This document shows, piece after piece, positions 8,679 to 16,548 of a DNA stretch of 36,510 nt. A program made the translations under genes and the position numbers. Below the pieces are notes generated by a model that was given only the letters and a program-made list of their open reading frames with translations, did not search any database and was not told the DNA's origin. Every line of letters starts with the position of its first letter. Within the stretch, counting starts at the first letter, position 1. This stretch comes from Candidatus Geothermincola primus (GTDB taxonomy: Bacteria > Actinomycetota > Geothermincolia > Geothermincolales > Geothermincolaceae): contig JACVIX010000016.1 of assembly GCA_015711725.1 (NCBI GenBank), forward strand, positions 1-36,510, in the 5' to 3' direction.

Positions 8679-10511
8679 TCACTCCACGGTTACCGTCTTG
8701 GCGAGATTGCGCGGCTGATCCACGTTACAACCCCTCCGCTTTGCGATATAGTAGGCCAATAACTGCAAGACCGGGATGGATACCACCGGGTTGAGGATGG
8801 TTTCCACCCGGGGGATAAAGATAACTTGGTTAGAGCAGGAGGTTATTTTATTATCTCCCTCGGTGGCCACGCTGATGATGGGGGCGCTTCTCGCCTTGAT
8901 CTCCTCCAAATTGGAGAAGATCTTGCCGTAAACCTGATCTCTTGGAGCGAGGGCCACCACAGGAAAGCCGGGATGGAGCAGGGCTATTGGTCCATGCTTC
9001 ATCTCCCCCGCCGGGTACCCCTCGGCATGTATATAGGAGATCTCCTTCAGCTTCAGGGCGCCCTCCATGGCTATGGGGTAGTTTATGTTTCTTCCCAGGT
9101 AAAGAAAGTCTTCATGCCGGTAATAGCGCTCGGCGCACTCTTCGATGACAGGATGAGATTGTAGAACCCGTTCAACCGAGGAAATTACACCTTCCAACTG
9201 TCTGTAAGCGCTGGAGACGAAGGAACCATCAACCGCCCCGGTCTTTTCCGCCAGATAGAGACCTAGAAGATATATCGCCGCGATTTGAGTGAAGAAGGTC
9301 TTGGTGGCCGCAACTCCTATCTCCGGGCCCGCGTGGGTGTAAAGAACCGCATGGGCTTCCTGGGTCATCTGGCTCCCCTGGACGTTGACAATTGCAGCGG
9401 TCCTCGCTTTCCTCTCCAGAGCTCCCCTCAAGGCAGCCATGGTGTCGGCGGTCTCCCCCGATTGGCTAATGGCCACCACCAGGGTCTGGGGATTAAGCTT
9501 GGGGTCCCGGTAACGGAACTCCGAGGCGATGTCCACCTCCACCGATATGTCCATCCAGTGCTCAAAGACATAACGAGCCAGCAGCGCGGCATGATATGAT
9601 GTGCCACAGGCAATGAAGATAATTCGTTCCAGTTTTCGGAGATCCCTCATCTCCATGGGATGAAAATCGGGGAGCAATCCTTTCCCGGACTTTAAAGGAT
9701 TGCCTCTCAGTGTGTTCAACCAAGCTTCCGGTTGCTCGAAGATCTCCTTGAGCATGAAATCCTCGAAGCCTTCCTTTTCCACCGTACCGATATCATAAGT
9801 TATCTCCGTGGGGTTTAAGGGCTGGATGGTTCCATTAAGGTCCGTTATAATTATCTCTCCATTCCTTACCCCCACTACATCTCCGTTACCTAGATAGACG
9901 ACCTTGCGGGTATACCTTAAAAAGGCGGGCAGAGCGGATGCCAGGAAAGTCTCGCCCTCGCCTATACCCACCACCAGGGGACTATCCCACCTGGCCCCCA
10001 CCATGAGGGTGGGGTCATCTAGGTGGATGCAGACGATTGCGTAAGAACCCTTCACTCCTCGCAGAGCCTTTCGCACCGCCTCCATAAGGTCCCCGTCCGC
10101 TAGCTGTTCCTCGATCAGATGGACCAGCACCTCGGAATCGGTCTCGGAAGAGAAGGTGTGTCCCCGTCTGAGCAATTCCTCTTTCAGCTCGGCGAAATTC
10201 TCGATAATCCCATTATGCACAAGAGCGAGCTTTCCTGTGCAGTCCATGTGGGGATGAGCATTGCTCTCGGATGGCTTTCCATGTGTGGCCCAGCGGGTAT
10301 GCCCGATGCCCACCGCCCCCTCCAGAGACCGGCCACTCATCATTTCCTCCAGGCGGTCCAGGTTGCCCTCGCTCTTCACTATGTCGATATGGCGGTCATG
10401 GCAGACGGCGACCCCCGCGGAATCGTAACCGCGATACTCCAGTTTGCGCAGCCCTTCCAACAGCACCCTACCAGTGGGCTTATCCCCCATATATCCGATA
10501 ATCCCGCACAT
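8679..10511 (-). CDS. glmS: Glutamine--fructose-6-phosphate aminotransferase (isomerizing)
   Basis: GlmS makes glucosamine-6-phosphate from fructose-6-phosphate and glutamine, the first step to UDP-GlcNAc. The start at 10511 gives MCGIIGY, where the cysteine becomes the N-terminal nucleophile; AAAGGAA lies six bases upstream. The glutaminase domain has RGYDSAG, GIGHTRWATHG and NGIIENF. Two SIS domains follow (ACGTSYHAAL, SQSGETADT, then GRNINYPIAMEGALKLKEISY). The C-terminus LAKTVTVE is intact. Length is 610 aa. The spacer to glmM is about 100 bp; it holds an imperfect hairpin at 10582-10602 but no room for a glmS ribozyme. Confidence 0.97.
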   Translation of the reverse strand: MCGIIGYMGDKPTGRVLLEGLRKLEYRGYDSAGVAVCHDRHIDIVKSEGNLDRLEEMMSGRSLEGAVGIGHTRWATHGKPSESNAHPHMDCTGKLALVHNGIIENFAELKEELLRRGHTFSSETDSEVLVHLIEEQLADGDLMEAVRKALRGVKGSYAIVCIHLDDPTLMVGARWDSPLVVGIGEGETFLASALPAFLRYTRKVVYLGNGDVVGVRNGEIIITDLNGTIQPLNPTEITYDIGTVEKEGFEDFMLKEIFEQPEAWLNTLRGNPLKSGKGLLPDFHPMEMRDLRKLERIIFIACGTSYHAALLARYVFEHWMDISVEVDIASEFRYRDPKLNPQTLVVAISQSGETADTMAALRGALERKARTAAIVNVQGSQMTQEAHAVLYTHAGPEIGVAATKTFFTQIAAIYLLGLYLAEKTGAVDGSFVSSAYRQLEGVISSVERVLQSHPVIEECAERYYRHEDFLYLGRNINYPIAMEGALKLKEISYIHAEGYPAGEMKHGPIALLHPGFPVVALAPRDQVYGKIFSNLEEIKARSAPIISVATEGDNKITSCSNQVIFIPRVETILNPVVSIPVLQLLAYYIAKRRGCNVDQPRNLAKTVTVE

Positions 10512-10613
10512 ATAAAGTTCCTTTCTTGTGCGCATGCCTGCGATCTTAGCCTAGCCGCACGGATCACAAACAAGCCTTTCCGGAGAAGAGTTTACTTCTT
10601 CCCACCGTGAACT

Positions 10614-11975
10614 TTAATTGAATTCCCGACTCACTATAGAGGCAAGATCGCGAGCGATTCTCTCAGCCTCATCCGCGCTCCGAGCCTCCACCATCACCCG
10701 CACCAACGGCTCCGTGCCCGAGGGTCTGATGAGCACCCGTCCCTCCTCACCCAGGGCCTCCTCCGCCTCCTTGATCTTTTTCGCCAACGCCTCCGAGCGG
10801 TCCAGGAGTTCTTTGTTGACCACTCTCACGTTTAGGAGCACTTGGGGAAAATTCTCCACGATGCCGGCTACCTCGGAAATTCTTCCCCCCATATTTTTCC
10901 AAGCCTTGCAAAGCTGCAAGGAGGTGATGAGCCCATCCCCGGAAGGCGAAAGGTCCAGAAAAATGACGTGGCCGGACTGCTCTCCCCCCATATTGAGGTC
11001 TCTTTTAAGCAACTCCTCCAGGACATAACGATCCCCCACCTGAGTCACGTAGACCTTGATGCCTCGCTGGCGCATGGACAAATGAAATCCCTTGTTGGAC
11101 ATCACCGTGGCAACCACGGAGTTCTCCTTTAACAGACCTCTCTCCTTCAAGTCATTGGCGCACAGTGCCATAATCACGTCCCCATTGATTAATCCGCCTT
11201 TCTCATCCACGGCTATGACCCGGTCGGCGTCGCCGTCGAAAGAGAGCCCCAAGTCCGCCCCTTCTCTGACCACCAGCTCCGCGATCCTCTCCGGATGGGT
11301 GGACCCGCAACCCGCGTTAATATTGTATCCGTCGGGCTGATCGAAAAAGGATTTCACCTGGGCGCCGCAAGACTCGAAGATTCTTGGCCCCGCCTGGAAG
11401 ACGGCACCATGGGCGCAGTCCAGAACCAGCTTCAAACCGGAGAGGTCTATCCCCGATCTTTCCAAGAGGAGTTCCACATAGCGGTCCAGGGCTTTGCCGT
11501 TGCTCACAATCCTTCCCACTTTGGGACCATGGGGGCGCTTACCACCATACTTTTGGAAATCCTCGACGGTCCTCTCTATCTCCACCTCCATGGAGTCGGG
11601 AAGCTTGAAGCCACTGGAATGGAATATTTTGATACCATTGTCTTCCGCAGGATTATGGGAGGCGGAGATAACCACCCCCGCGTCCACTTCCGACTCTCGA
11701 GTAAGCAACGCCACCGCGGGAGTGGGAACGATGCCCATCAGTTCCGCCACCCCTCCAGCCGAAGCGATACCGGCGCTTAGGGCGGCTTCCAACATCTCCC
11801 CGGAACAGCGGGTATCCCTGCCGATCAATATCCTGGGATTAGGCGAATCTTGGGTGAGGACCTTAACCACGGCGAAGCCCACCATAAAAGCTAGTTCAGG
11901 GGTTAGATCCTTGTTGGCTAACCCCCTTATCCCATCCGTGCCGAAGAGTCGTCGAACATTCCTTTTGCCGCTCAT
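10614..11975 (-). CDS. glmM: Phosphoglucosamine mutase
   Basis: GlmM converts glucosamine-6-phosphate to glucosamine-1-phosphate, the step after GlmS. The N-terminus RRLFGTDGIRG is diagnostic of GlmM. The phosphoserine loop is ISASHNP (S about 106). The metal loop is SFDGDADR, and the C-terminal phosphate-binding motif is RPSGTEPLVRVM. The length of 453 aa is normal. The start is open between the ATG at 11975 and a GTG at 11993. The region before it carries an 18-bp tandem duplication, so the ribosome site is unclear. It lies between the racemase gene and glmS in the same operon. Confidence 0.96.
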   Translation of the reverse strand: MSGKRNVRRLFGTDGIRGLANKDLTPELAFMVGFAVVKVLTQDSPNPRILIGRDTRCSGEMLEAALSAGIASAGGVAELMGIVPTPAVALLTRESEVDAGVVISASHNPAEDNGIKIFHSSGFKLPDSMEVEIERTVEDFQKYGGKRPHGPKVGRIVSNGKALDRYVELLLERSGIDLSGLKLVLDCAHGAVFQAGPRIFESCGAQVKSFFDQPDGYNINAGCGSTHPERIAELVVREGADLGLSFDGDADRVIAVDEKGGLINGDVIMALCANDLKERGLLKENSVVATVMSNKGFHLSMRQRGIKVYVTQVGDRYVLEELLKRDLNMGGEQSGHVIFLDLSPSGDGLITSLQLCKAWKNMGGRISEVAGIVENFPQVLLNVRVVNKELLDRSEALAKKIKEAEEALGEEGRVLIRPSGTEPLVRVMVEARSADEAERIARDLASIVSREFN

Positions 11976-11983
11976 AATCAGAC

Positions 11984-12017
11984 TGGACCTCACTCTTTAG
12001 ATGGACCTCACTCTTTA
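11984..12017. repeat. Tandem duplication, 18-bp period
   Basis: The 16-base unit TGGACCTCACTCTTTA occurs at 11984-11999 and again at 12002-12017, separated by GA. The right-hand copy contains the stop codon of the racemase gene. The left-hand copy lies in the glmM leader and supplies a second GAGTGAGGT, which is a possible ribosome site or an alternative GTG start. It looks like a recent slippage duplication. Confidence 0.9.
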
Positions 12018-13099
12018 TTATTAGAAAAATATAGCACCTGGGTATCTTCTATTTCAAACTCGTCTCCTCCTCCCCGATAGATCTTGCGCACGTAAGGGCT
12101 GTGCATTGCCCCCAGAAGAGCGAAGTAATCCAGGGAGAAGGATATGCGCTGTCCCCTGCGACCCTCGTCCACCGGGTTGATGGAGCGAAGGGCGCAGAGA
12201 TCGCTGTAATACTCCAGAACTTCCAGACCTTCATTTAAAGGAGTGGCGTTTCCCGCTCCAATATCTAACCTGCCCATCGCCACCAGAATCCTTTTCTCCC
12301 AACGGTTTTCCCTTTCCTTTACCTCTTTTGTTTCAACTATTTCTGCCTCCAAGGTAAAGGTACCTTGAGAACATCCATCTAACCTCTCCCCCCGGGTAGT
12401 CTCCCTGCCCAGCAAGATTCCCTCCCCAACGCGCAGCTCGTTAACCCCTGAGGGAAGGTCGCCGAGGAGCGCCGCTTTGAGCAAAGCGGAATTTCCGGCG
12501 GAGATGATCACGCCCTCTCCTCCGAGCAGGTCTTTCTTCTTCTCCGCCAAGCTTATCAATTGGCGTGGGCTATCCAAGCCAAGGCGCTCCCCCGCGCAAG
12601 AGGTATGGGTGCCCAAGCCCACCAGCTCTATCCCCGACTGCTCGGAGGCGCGCTCAATGGCCCATTCCCCTATTTCCAAAGGAATGCCCTCTCTCTCCCC
12701 TCCTGTTTCCATCATGAGTATGACCCTCTTTTTTAAATCCCTTTTCCTAACCGCCCTGGCCAGCTCCTCCAGATAATCCAGATCACCCACCAAAAAGAGG
12801 TCCACCAATTCCACAAGCTCGGGAATCTCCTCATCCGTGGCGGGACGGAGCATGGTCAGCTCCAGCCCAGGAAACGCTCCGCGCAGTCTTTGCAGACTGG
12901 TTAATCGTGAATCCGCCAGCGTCTTTACCCCTCCGGCCAGAATGCTCCTGGCGATATGGATATCCCCCAGGCATCCTTTGGTAACCCCCCGCACCGATAT
13001 TCCCCGGGATGCTAAAGCGCGAGACAATGTCCTGGAATTGGATTCCAGTAAGTCTAGATCGATGATAAGTCGGGGATAGGGGCCCTGATGGGCAGGCAT
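12008..13099 (-). CDS. Alanine/ornithine-racemase-family PLP enzyme
   Basis: This is a PLP-dependent fold-type III enzyme of the alanine/ornithine racemase family (YhfX/Orr-like), not canonical Alr. The probable PLP lysine is K41 in VRGVTKGCLGD. The early segment RLIIDLDLLESNSRTL and the motif VILMMETGGEREGI, which in relatives reads MVDLGDLREGI, support the family; LVGLGTHTSC follows. Length is 363 aa. The substrate is not certain: alanine, ornithine, lysine or another amino acid are all possible. It begins four bases after rpsI with only a weak purine tract, so it probably depends on readthrough from the ribosomal genes. The C-terminus ends inside an 18-bp tandem duplication. Confidence 0.85.
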   Translation of the reverse strand: MPAHQGPYPRLIIDLDLLESNSRTLSRALASRGISVRGVTKGCLGDIHIARSILAGGVKTLADSRLTSLQRLRGAFPGLELTMLRPATDEEIPELVELVDLFLVGDLDYLEELARAVRKRDLKKRVILMMETGGEREGIPLEIGEWAIERASEQSGIELVGLGTHTSCAGERLGLDSPRQLISLAEKKKDLLGGEGVIISAGNSALLKAALLGDLPSGVNELRVGEGILLGRETTRGERLDGCSQGTFTLEAEIVETKEVKERENRWEKRILVAMGRLDIGAGNATPLNEGLEVLEYYSDLCALRSINPVDEGRRGQRISFSLDYFALLGAMHSPYVRKIYRGGGDEFEIEDTQVLYFSNNKE

Positions 13100-13102
13100 A
13101 AT

Positions 13103-13513
13103 CTATCTCTTGGAAAACTGGGGTCTCTTTCTGGCTTTCTTCAGGCCGTACTTCTTCCGCTCTTTCATGCGGGGATCGCGGCGCAGCAGACCTGCTTTTT
13201 TCAATTCGGATCTCAAGGTCTCATCACAATCCAGAAGGGCTCTGGCGATACCGTGTCGCAGGGCACCCGCCTGACCGCTAGTTCCGCCCCCTTTAATATT
13301 GGCGATGATCTTATACCTTCCCTGGGTACCTGTTACTTCCAGAGGACTCAAGATCACCGTCCTCATGGTTTGGCGGGGGAAAAATTCCTCTATGGGTTTG
13401 TTGTTAACGATTATTTCTCCAGAGCCTGGATACACCCTAACCCTTGCAACCGCTTCTTTTCTTCTCCCCGTTCCGTATCCCAAAGCCTCCGGCAATTTTC
13501 CACCTTCCTTCAC
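13103..13513 (-). CDS. rpsI: 30S ribosomal protein S9
   Basis: S9 is a small-subunit head protein whose C-terminal tail reaches the P-site tRNA. Motifs are [33 protein letters not shown] and the terminal RKRPQFSKR. At 136 aa it has a short N-terminal extension of about 10 residues. The GTG start shares a base with the rplM stop (TAGTG), so the two are translationally coupled. The next gene, a racemase, follows almost at once. Confidence 0.97.
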   Translation of the reverse strand: MKEGGKLPEALGYGTGRRKEAVARVRVYPGSGEIIVNNKPIEEFFPRQTMRTVILSPLEVTGTQGRYKIIANIKGGGTSGQAGALRHGIARALLDCDETLRSELKKAGLLRRDPRMKERKKYGLKKARKRPQFSKR

Positions 13514-13956
13514 TAGCGCTCGGCTTCTTTCAGTTCCAGCTTTTCCGGTTTCTGAGCCTGATGAGGGTGATCAGGCCCCGCATAGACATGGAGCTTGCGC
13601 AGCATGCTCCGCCCCAGCCGGTTGTGGGGAAGCATCCCTTTAACCGCTTTTTTCACCACGAACTCCGGCTTCCTCTCCATCAACTCCCGGTAGCTCATCT
13701 TCTTAAGCCCCCCGGGATAACCGGAATGGCGGTAATAGAACTTCTTATCCAACTTGTTTCCGGTAAGTTTCACCTTATCGGCGTTCACGATAATCACGTT
13801 ATCCCCCAGATCCAGATGGGGCGAGTATTCCGGTTTTTGTTTACCTTTTAAGATGCTCGCCACCTCGCTGGCCAACCTTCCCAGAACCAGATCCTGGGCG
13901 TCGATCAGGTACCATTTCCGTCTTATCTCACCCGCTTTTACCGCGTAAGTTTTCAT
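13513..13956 (-). CDS. rplM: 50S ribosomal protein L13
   Basis: L13 is an early-assembling large-subunit protein. It shows [37 protein letters not shown] and [14 protein letters not shown], all typical, with a 147-aa length. It is the first gene of the rplM-rpsI-racemase-glmM-glmS cluster. A promoter with TTGACT and TAATAT lies about 60-90 bp upstream, giving a leader of roughly 54 bases. GTGAG serves as ribosome site. In many relatives it follows truA directly; here truA is about 6 kb away and inverted. Confidence 0.97.
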   Translation of the reverse strand: MKTYAVKAGEIRRKWYLIDAQDLVLGRLASEVASILKGKQKPEYSPHLDLGDNVIIVNADKVKLTGNKLDKKFYYRHSGYPGGLKKMSYRELMERKPEFVVKKAVKGMLPHNRLGRSMLRKLHVYAGPDHPHQAQKPEKLELKEAER

Positions 13957-14016
13957 CTTATCTCACTCTGCTCAGGCGATGTCACTTCGCGAAAAACCAT
14001 AACACAACAGACATAA

Positions 14017-14045
14017 ATATTAGATGAAAACCCTCAGATAGTCAA
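14017..14045 (-). promoter_or_regulatory. Sigma-70-type promoter of rplM-rpsI
   Basis: On the minus strand TTGACT (14040-14045) is separated by 17 bp from TAATAT (14017-14022). The -35 matches the consensus at 5 of 6 positions and the -10 at 4 of 6. Transcription would start near 14010 and give a leader of about 54 bases before the rplM ATG. Confidence 0.65.
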
Positions 14046-14062
14046 GGCAGCGGGGACGATTG

Positions 14063-14099
14063 TTATAAGAATAAGACAGGACGGTTCCGAATCTTATAA
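14063..14099. repeat. 8-bp inverted repeat upstream of the rplM promoter
   Basis: The arms TTATAAGA (14063-14070) and TCTTATAA (14092-14099) are exact reverse complements with a 21-base gap. They lie 18 bp beyond the -35 box of the rplM promoter, where an activator could bind. They may also be chance in AT-rich sequence. Confidence 0.35.
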
Positions 14100-14738
14100 A
14101 AAGCTTGTTAGGCATCGGAAGGAAAGCATCGAGATGCAGCCAGTTCGCTTTCTCAAAGATTGTCGGCGGCGACCTCGGTGGCAATCCAACTGACCCAATA
14201 GAATTAAATGTCTACGGGCGATATCCGCATTGAAACAACTGGGTTACGTTATAAAAATATCTAGCTTATCGAATAGGATCAGATATCCATATGGTCGTTG
14301 GATGGTTTCCGCCTTCCCGTGGATCGTTATGTCAAGTATTTTACCCCTACCATCGCCATTTCACTCCTGCATTTTATTTCGGTTAAAAATAAGCGGGTTT
14401 CCGGCACGCGCGACGGGTCAGTCCGAAGGCTATATAGGGATATCGAGATATTGATTGTAAACTCCCCGCATAAATCATAGAAATATAGGATTATAGAGGC
14501 CGAAACGCCCGGGGGAATGAAACACCACATTTGTTGAGGGGCACGTGGGTTAGAAGACCTATCAAGGCGATTAGGGCAATGTTCTTAAGCCACGGTATAA
14601 TGGCGACCAATGGCGACTTATTCCTCGGAAATCCTTGTAGGGAGCGAATGGATATAAAGAATGAGGTGAAAATTTCCGATAATTTAGTAGTCTCGAGAGT
14701 CGTTCATGAGAAGAAGCTTTTTGCATGCCTTGAGCGTA

Positions 14739-14823
14739 GAAGCTAGAAAAGCTAGCCTTCACTTAAAAGTTTTTAAGTCGTTCGGGGGAATCAGTTAAGC
14801 TGAAGGGCGAAAATCTCAGCTTA
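14739..14823 (+). other. Three consecutive hairpins in the pilin leader
   Basis: Hairpin 1 (14739-14760) pairs GAAG-CTAG with CTAG-CTTC around one bulged C. Hairpin 2 (14761-14778) pairs ACTTAAAA with TTTTAAGT across two bases; as DNA it is a near-perfect palindrome. Hairpin 3 (14796-14823) pairs TAAGCTGA with TCAGCTTA across 12 bases and ends 17 bases before the pilin ATG. Such a series suggests a structured leader or protein sites. It fits no riboswitch class that I know. Confidence 0.45.
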
Positions 14824-14840
14824 TAAAAGATTGGTAAACC

Positions 14841-15170
14841 ATGTTAGAAAGAATAAGAAGTTACGAAGGTTTTACCCTAATAGAATTGATGGTAGTCATC
14901 CTGATCATCGGCATCCTGGTGTCCATAGCGATCCCCGTCTTCTTCAGAGCACGCTCCAATTCGGAGGCAGCTGCCTGTGAAAACAATCTGAGGACCGTGG
15001 ACGGGTCCATCATGCAGTACGAATGCGTAAACCTAATCTATCCATCCAACATCACCAGCATGGTCCCTTCCTACATCCGCAACTATCCCACCTGTCCGGG
15101 TGGCGGGACTTATTCTCTGACGGGCACCGCTCCACCCCGTTCCAGCTGCTCAACGGGGCATACATATTAG
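14841..15170 (+). CDS. Type IV pilin-like protein (prepilin N-terminal motif)
   Basis: The 109-aa protein begins with a short basic leader, then the class III prepilin motif G10-F11-T-L-I-E15. Cleavage by a PilD-type peptidase would fall after G10, and glutamate is at position +5. A hydrophobic helix of about 20 residues follows. The rest is a small globular domain ending with cysteines in CPGGGTYSLTG and SSCSTGH, as in many short Gram-positive pseudopilins. It lies alone on the plus strand, with no other pilus or secretion gene in the window. The ATG lacks a Shine-Dalgarno site. The short length is usual for minor pilins, so I do not call it truncated. Confidence 0.85.
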   Translation: MLERIRSYEGFTLIELMVVILIIGILVSIAIPVFFRARSNSEAAACENNLRTVDGSIMQYECVNLIYPSNITSMVPSYIRNYPTCPGGGTYSLTGTAPPRSSCSTGHTY

Positions 15171-15468
15171 CTTTGAACCAGAGCCATGATCGCTGGATGG
15201 ATTCAGCCAAGCGGAGAGCCCGCTTATGGGATGCCCAGAAGGCCAGACGAGCAACGATCTCCCCCGGCTCTAGACTGGAGTTTGTCCGGCGCGGAGATAT
15301 ACTTCGGGGAACGCGAGATTTTGGGAATGTAACATTTTGGGGTATGAAAAGCTTGATCTGTCGCTCGCTAAAATATCTCTCCACATCTCCTTTAAGGCCT
15401 TCGAATACCGTCCAATCGCGCGTCCTGCTTTACAGGAAAAGTTAAACGAGCCCTCAGCCTATCCTCTT
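15171..15468. other. Spacer between pilin and phosphorylase genes (convergent)
   Basis: No gene is seen. A 6-bp hairpin AAGCGG-N5-CCGCTT (15209-15225) lies about 40 bases after the pilin stop, and a 5-bp hairpin TCCTG-N5-CAGGA lies after the phosphorylase stop on the minus strand. Neither has a T tract, so factor-independent termination is not obvious for either gene. Confidence 0.4.
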
Positions 15469-16323
15469 TCAACCCATCTCCTCAATCACCTGGCGCACTA
15501 TCCTTTCCAACACGGGCGCTTGAGACTGGGCGGTCTGGAGCACCTCCTCGTGGGAGATGGGATATGGCCTTCTCAAGTCCCACACGTTGGTGATACAACT
15601 AACCGCCATCACTCGCATTCCCAGATAGCGGGCGAAGATGACTTCGGGAACCACGCTCATGGTAACCGCATCCCCACCTATTACCCGGAGGAAACGTAGT
15701 TCCGCCCCGGTCTCATACGAAGGTCCCGAAACACAAACCAGAACGCCCTCCACCATCTTGGCGCCCAGCATCTGCGCTAAACTCAACGCCAGATCGCCCA
15801 TCTCCTCGTCGTAGGCGCTAGAAAGTTCCACGAACCTGTTTTGGGGATCCGCGCGCCCACCGATCAAGGGGTTGTCTCCCAGCAGGTTGATATGATCCCT
15901 GACCAGCATGAGATAGCCCTTCTCGTAGGTAGGGTTGAGGGCTCCCGCAGCGTTGGCCATAACCGCTTTGTCCACCCCCAGCTTTCTCAACACCCTCAGG
16001 GAGAAAGTGACTTGTTCAAGAGAACCGTTTTCATAGTAATGAACTCTCCCTCTCTGGACCATCACTTCCGCGTGCCCAATCTTTCCGTATTGAAAGGTTC
16101 CTCGGTGTCCTTGGACGGAGGGAAAGGGCATATGGGGAACCTTCCGGAACTCTATCTCCTCGCCTTCGCTACCCACATCTAAATATAGAGGGTCTTGTAA
16201 TCCGCTCCCTAGGATTATCGCCCATTCAGCGAGGGGACGGTGATTTTCGACCAACTTCTCTGCAATGAAAGAAGCGGCTTCCTCCGCCCGCTCTTCTAAC
16301 TCTTGTTCATAGTGAAGGACCAT
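15469..16323 (-). CDS. Purine nucleoside phosphorylase, divergent member
   Basis: This is a trimeric-type PNP-family enzyme that splits purine nucleosides with phosphate. Visible features are ILGSGLQDP, GHRGTF, GRVHYYENG, ANAAGALNP, RDHINLLGDNPL, GPSYETGAELR, MSVVPEV and SCITNV followed by SHEEVL. The residues equivalent to the catalytic glutamate, asparagine and histidine are kept (YET, ITN, SHEE). Several surrounding positions differ from the usual TNAAGG, YETPAE and TNMAAG, so the exact substrate is open. The ATG at 16323 has GGGGAGG about 10 bases upstream and gives 284 aa. It lies about 225 bp downstream of the isomerase gene on the same strand. Confidence 0.88.
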   Translation of the reverse strand: MVLHYEQELEERAEEAASFIAEKLVENHRPLAEWAIILGSGLQDPLYLDVGSEGEEIEFRKVPHMPFPSVQGHRGTFQYGKIGHAEVMVQRGRVHYYENGSLEQVTFSLRVLRKLGVDKAVMANAAGALNPTYEKGYLMLVRDHINLLGDNPLIGGRADPQNRFVELSSAYDEEMGDLALSLAQMLGAKMVEGVLVCVSGPSYETGAELRFLRVIGGDAVTMSVVPEVIFARYLGMRVMAVSCITNVWDLRRPYPISHEEVLQTAQSQAPVLERIVRQVIEEMG

Positions 16324-16548
16324 GACACGCCTGCCTCCCCTCGATTTATTGCCCATGCGCGCGGGGAACTCCCAATTGACACTTCATCTCAAGAGACCAG
16401 ACCCCTCCCTGATAGACGCAGCTAATCTTCCCGGAGTTAACGACCAGCCAAAAAGACTACGTAATCCGACTCCTCCATAGCCGTTCCCGCGCAATCCACG
16501 AAAGCAACCTGGCTCTGACCTCGCCTATCCCAAATTAACGCAACACGT

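Larger units (their letters stand above)
13957..14840. other. Gene-free interval upstream of rplM and the pilin gene
   Basis: This 884-bp stretch between divergent genes holds no gene I can support. It contains the rplM promoter and an 8-bp inverted repeat TTATAAGA/TCTTATAA (14063-14070 and 14092-14099) just upstream of it. A perfect TATAAT at 14596-14601 on the plus strand may serve the pilin gene, though its -35 is poor. A direct repeat TGGCGAC (14601-14617) and three hairpins from 14739 to 14823 are also present. The remaining sequence shows no family resemblance. Confidence 0.5.

Noticed and set aside
10512-10613. glmS ribozyme upstream of glmS
   Set aside because: The spacer is only about 100 bases and shows only a small imperfect hairpin; a glmS ribozyme needs more length and its conserved core is absent.
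14083-14093. tRNA-like T-loop GGTTCCGAATC
   Set aside because: It has an extra base relative to a true T-loop, and no acceptor, D or anticodon stems can be built around it.
14531-14762. Short open frames on both strands of the pilin leader
   Set aside because: Both lack ribosome sites and any family resemblance, and they overlap the hairpins.
14600-14840. Cyclic-di-GMP (GEMM) riboswitch before the pilin gene
   Set aside because: The gene type made it plausible, but the conserved GEMM core sequences are not visible; only simple hairpins are present.
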